Of a stretch of DNA of 64,000 bases, positions 61,963 through 64,000 are shown one piece after another. The stretch covers positions 17,194-81,193 of the forward strand of contig CADEDT010000002.1 of the NCBI GenBank assembly GCA_902826145.1, given 5' to 3'. The position numbers were made by a program, and so were the translations under genes. Each line of letters begins with the position of its first letter. Within the stretch, counting starts at the first letter, position 1. The notes beneath the pieces are model-generated. The model worked only from the letters and a program-made list of their open reading frames with translations. It ran no database searches and was not told where the DNA came from. This DNA is from an uncultured Caulobacteraceae bacterium (GTDB lineage: Bacteria; Pseudomonadota; Alphaproteobacteria; Caulobacterales; Aquidulcibacteraceae).

Positions 61963-63027
61963 TCAGCGGCCGGCGCGTTCGGCGGCGAGACGCTGCGCCT
62001 CGATCTGGCGCCAACGGGCGACGTTGGCTTGGTGCTCGGCAAGCGTCGACGCGAACACGTGGCCGCCGGTGCCATCAGCGACGAAGAAGATGGCGTTCGA
62101 TTGCGCCGGGTTTGCTGTCGCCTCGAGCGCAGCGCGGCCGGGGTTAGCGATCGGCGTCGGCGGCAGCCCGTCGATGCGGTACGTGTTGTAGCCGGTGTTC
62201 ATGTCGATCTCGCTTTGGCGGATCACGCGGCGATTGCCCTGCGCATCGACCAAACGGCCATCGCGGCAACGATCGGGATTGCGCAGGCACACGCCGTAGA
62301 TGATCGTTGGGTCGGTCTCGAGCCGCATGGGACGGCGGAGGCGATTGACGAAGACTGCAGCTACGAGAGGGCGCTCGGAGGCGACGCCTGTTTCCCGCTC
62401 CACGATAGAGGCGAGATTGACGAGATCGTCCGGCGTGGCGAGCGGCAAGTTGGGCTGACGCGACGCCCAGATTTCAGTGACAGCTTGGTCGCGCGCATCA
62501 CGCATCTGTTGGAGAAGCGCTGCGCGCGTCATGCCGCGCTGCACGTGATACGTGTCCGGCAGGATCGAACCCTCAGGCGGCGCCTCAGGCATGTCACCGG
62601 TCAACACATCACTTTCCTGGATAATCTTCATCGCGCCGGCGATGGTGATGCCTTCGGGAAAGGTGATGGCGTGCTGTAGTGCATCGCCGCTCGTCATTAG
62701 TTCGACGATGGTGCGCACGGAAGCGTTAGCTGGAATTTGGTATTCGCCAGCCTGAAGAGCTGAATCACCATGCAAGCGGTTGGCGATACGGAAAAGCAGC
62801 GCGTCGCTGATCAGGCCATCGGTTTCGAGTTTTTCGGCGATCGTCGCGCCGGAATCGCCGCGTTCGACCATGAACGTGCGCGCTTCGGCATACGGCCCGG
62901 GCCGTCCAATTGCGCTGGTGAAATAGAAGAAGCCGAAAAGCGCCGCCGCGCCGGCGAGCACTGCGATCCAAAACAGGAAGGAGAAAAATCCGCCGCCGCT
63001 TGATCGGCGCGCCGCTGCTCTGGCCAT
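61963..63027 (-). CDS. mltG: Endolytic murein transglycosylase MltG
   Basis: MltG cleaves nascent glycan strands and acts as a terminator of peptidoglycan synthesis. The ATG at 63027 shares a base with the fabF stop and gives 354 residues; a GTG one codon earlier is also possible. One TM (about 13-38) is followed by a LysM-like subdomain and the YceG catalytic domain. Key motifs are VNLASIVERETGVASERPLV (catalytic Glu, about 212-231), FVNRLRRPMRLETDPTIIYG (about 236-255) and the YNTYRIDGLPPTPIANPG segment near 287. The fabF-mltG order is normal. Confidence 0.95.
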   Translation of the reverse strand: MARAAARRSSGGGFFSFLFWIAVLAGAAALFGFFYFTSAIGRPGPYAEARTFMVERGDSGATIAEKLETDGLISDALLFRIANRLHGDSALQAGEYQIPANASVRTIVELMTSGDALQHAITFPEGITIAGAMKIIQESDVLTGDMPEAPPEGSILPDTYHVQRGMTRAALLQQMRDARDQAVTEIWASRQPNLPLATPDDLVNLASIVERETGVASERPLVAAVFVNRLRRPMRLETDPTIIYGVCLRNPDRCRDGRLVDAQGNRRVIRQSEIDMNTGYNTYRIDGLPPTPIANPGRAALEATANPAQSNAIFFVADGTGGHVFASTLAEHQANVARWRQIEAQRLAAERAGR

Positions 63028-64000
63028 CACTCCACCGCGGTTAGGATCACAGCGGCGTTCGTGCCGCCAAATCCGAACGAATTCGACATTGCTGCCTTCA
63101 CCGGCTTTTTCTTGGCGGTGAGCGGCGTCAAATCTATGGCGCTCTCAACTGACGGATTTTCAAGGTTCAGGGTCGGCGGGATGACGCCGTCGCGGATCGC
63201 GAGAGCGCAGAAAATGGCTTCCACGGCGCCTGCGGCGCCGAGAAGGTGACCAATTGCTGACTTAGTGGACGAGAGCGAGAGATTGGCGGCCGACTTGCCG
63301 AACATCCGCTCGATCGCTTTCAACTCGATCTCGTCACCCAGCGGCGTCGAAGTACCGTGGGCGTTGACGTAGTCGATGTCGCTCGGAGACATGCCTGCGT
63401 CCTTGAAGGCTGCAGTCATGGCGCGGAAGCCTCCGTCGCCATCTTCCGAAGGCGCCGTGATGTGATAGGCGTCACCCGACAGTCCGTAGCCCTTCACCTC
63501 AGCGTAGATCTTCGCGCCGCGCGCCTTTGCATGCTCATACTCTTCGAGCATCAAACAGCCGGCGCCTTCGCCCATGACGAAGCCATCGCGATCCTTGTCA
63601 TACGGGCGCGACGCCTTTTCCGGCGTTTCGTTGAAGCCAGTCGACAATGCGCGAAGCGCGCAGAAACCCGCGAGGCCTAGACGGCAAATCGCGGATTCTG
63701 TTCCGCCCGCGATCATGACGTCAGCATCGCCGTGAACGATCAAGCGCGCGGCGTCGCCGACGGCGTGCGCGCCCGTGGCGCATGCTGTGACGACAGCGTG
63801 GTTGGGGCCGCGGAACCCGTGGCGGATCGAAACGTGACCGGCGGCGAGATTGATCAACGCGCTTGGAATAAAGAACGGCGATAAACGCCGCGGACCTTTT
63901 TCCTCGAGGATCAGCGCATTCCTGGCGATTGCATTGATGCCGCCAATGCCAGAGCCGATCAGAACGCCCGCGCGATTTTTCTGCTCGTCCGTCTGAGGTT
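63027..64000 (-). CDS. fabF: Beta-ketoacyl-ACP synthase II (3' part)
   Basis: FabF performs the condensation steps of fatty-acid elongation. The gene continues beyond the right edge, so only about the last 324 codons are present. The reading includes [18 protein letters not shown] from the window edge. The catalytic Cys is in [18 protein letters not shown], followed by the His residues in [15 protein letters not shown] and [19 protein letters not shown]. The C-terminal [14 protein letters not shown] is intact, ending AVE. It overlaps mltG by one base and heads the mltG transcript. Confidence 0.95.
   Translation of the reverse strand, partial: PQTDEQKNRAGVLIGSGIGGINAIARNALILEEKGPRRLSPFFIPSALINLAAGHVSIRHGFRGPNHAVVTACATGAHAVGDAARLIVHGDADVMIAGGTESAICRLGLAGFCALRALSTGFNETPEKASRPYDKDRDGFVMGEGAGCLMLEEYEHAKARGAKIYAEVKGYGLSGDAYHITAPSEDGDGGFRAMTAAFKDAGMSPSDIDYVNAHGTSTPLGDEIELKAIERMFGKSAANLSLSSTKSAIGHLLGAAGAVEAIFCALAIRDGVIPPTLNLENPSVESAIDLTPLTAKKKPVKAAMSNSFGFGGTNAAVILTAVE

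Overview
This window reads as a stretch of chromosome from a high-GC Gram-negative alphaproteobacterium, most likely of the Caulobacterales/Hyphomonadaceae type. This placement is inferred from gene content and order, not from a ribosomal RNA. The supporting markers are an NDUFA12-type complex I accessory subunit beside DUF2155 and MlaD-like genes, the scpA-scpB-tatABC-serS and surE-pcm-(dLytM lipoprotein)-yajC-secDF runs, the ppx-ppk-hdaA-DUF2066//purMN cluster, and the pepA//lptFG-lptD-surA-pdxA-rsmA plus gmk-yicC-mltG-fabF clusters. I found no rRNA, tRNA or CRISPR array.

Layout. 46-8122 (minus strand) holds a PuuD-like membrane protein, the SecF/SecD/YajC translocase accessory subunits, a degenerate-LytM lipoprotein, pcm, surE, a DUF1761 protein, DUF2155, an MlaD-like protein and NDUFA12. 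8334-14817 is accessory: a 934-residue protein derived from a class II ribonucleotide reductase but lacking all active-site cysteines, a membrane/coiled-coil protein, a GFA-fold protein and a two-gene ABC exporter. 15109-18886 is a complete IS1595-family transposon of about 3.8 kb with perfect 25-bp terminal inverted repeats. It carries five cargo genes and sits inside a palindromic intergenic repeat. 19137-20717 has two exported pentapeptide-repeat proteins and a second GFA protein. 20780-27285 (minus) returns to core genes: aspS, serS, tatC/B/A, scpB and scpA. 27411-35643 has rnd, a beta-lactamase-fold lipoprotein, a TonB-dependent receptor divergent from a beta-propeller phytase, and a cyclase-TPR protein. 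35723-43139 has DUF3297, ppx, ppk, hdaA, a DUF2066 protein and purM-purN. 43269-47516 has a Crp/Fnr regulator, a small zinc-finger-like protein, an MBL-receiver-GAF fusion, a methyltransferase and ndk. 47587-50822 has four tandem I78-type inhibitor lipoproteins, holC and pepA. 50978-58649 (plus) is the envelope operon lptF-lptG-lptD-surA-pdxA-rsmA. The end holds a YceI lipoprotein, an M15-like peptidase, gmk, yicC, a small membrane protein, mltG and the 3' part of fabF.

How it works together. Most of the window serves the envelope: protein export (SecDF-YajC, TatABC), LPS transport (LptFG, LptD), outer-membrane protein folding (SurA), septal peptidoglycan control (dLytM lipoprotein, MltG, M15 peptidase) and lipid handling (MlaD-like). 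A phosphate theme runs through the middle, with phytase, its probable receptor, Ppx and Ppk1. The most unusual content is the catalytically dead NrdJ paralogue, the cargo-bearing IS1595 transposon and the I78 inhibitor array.
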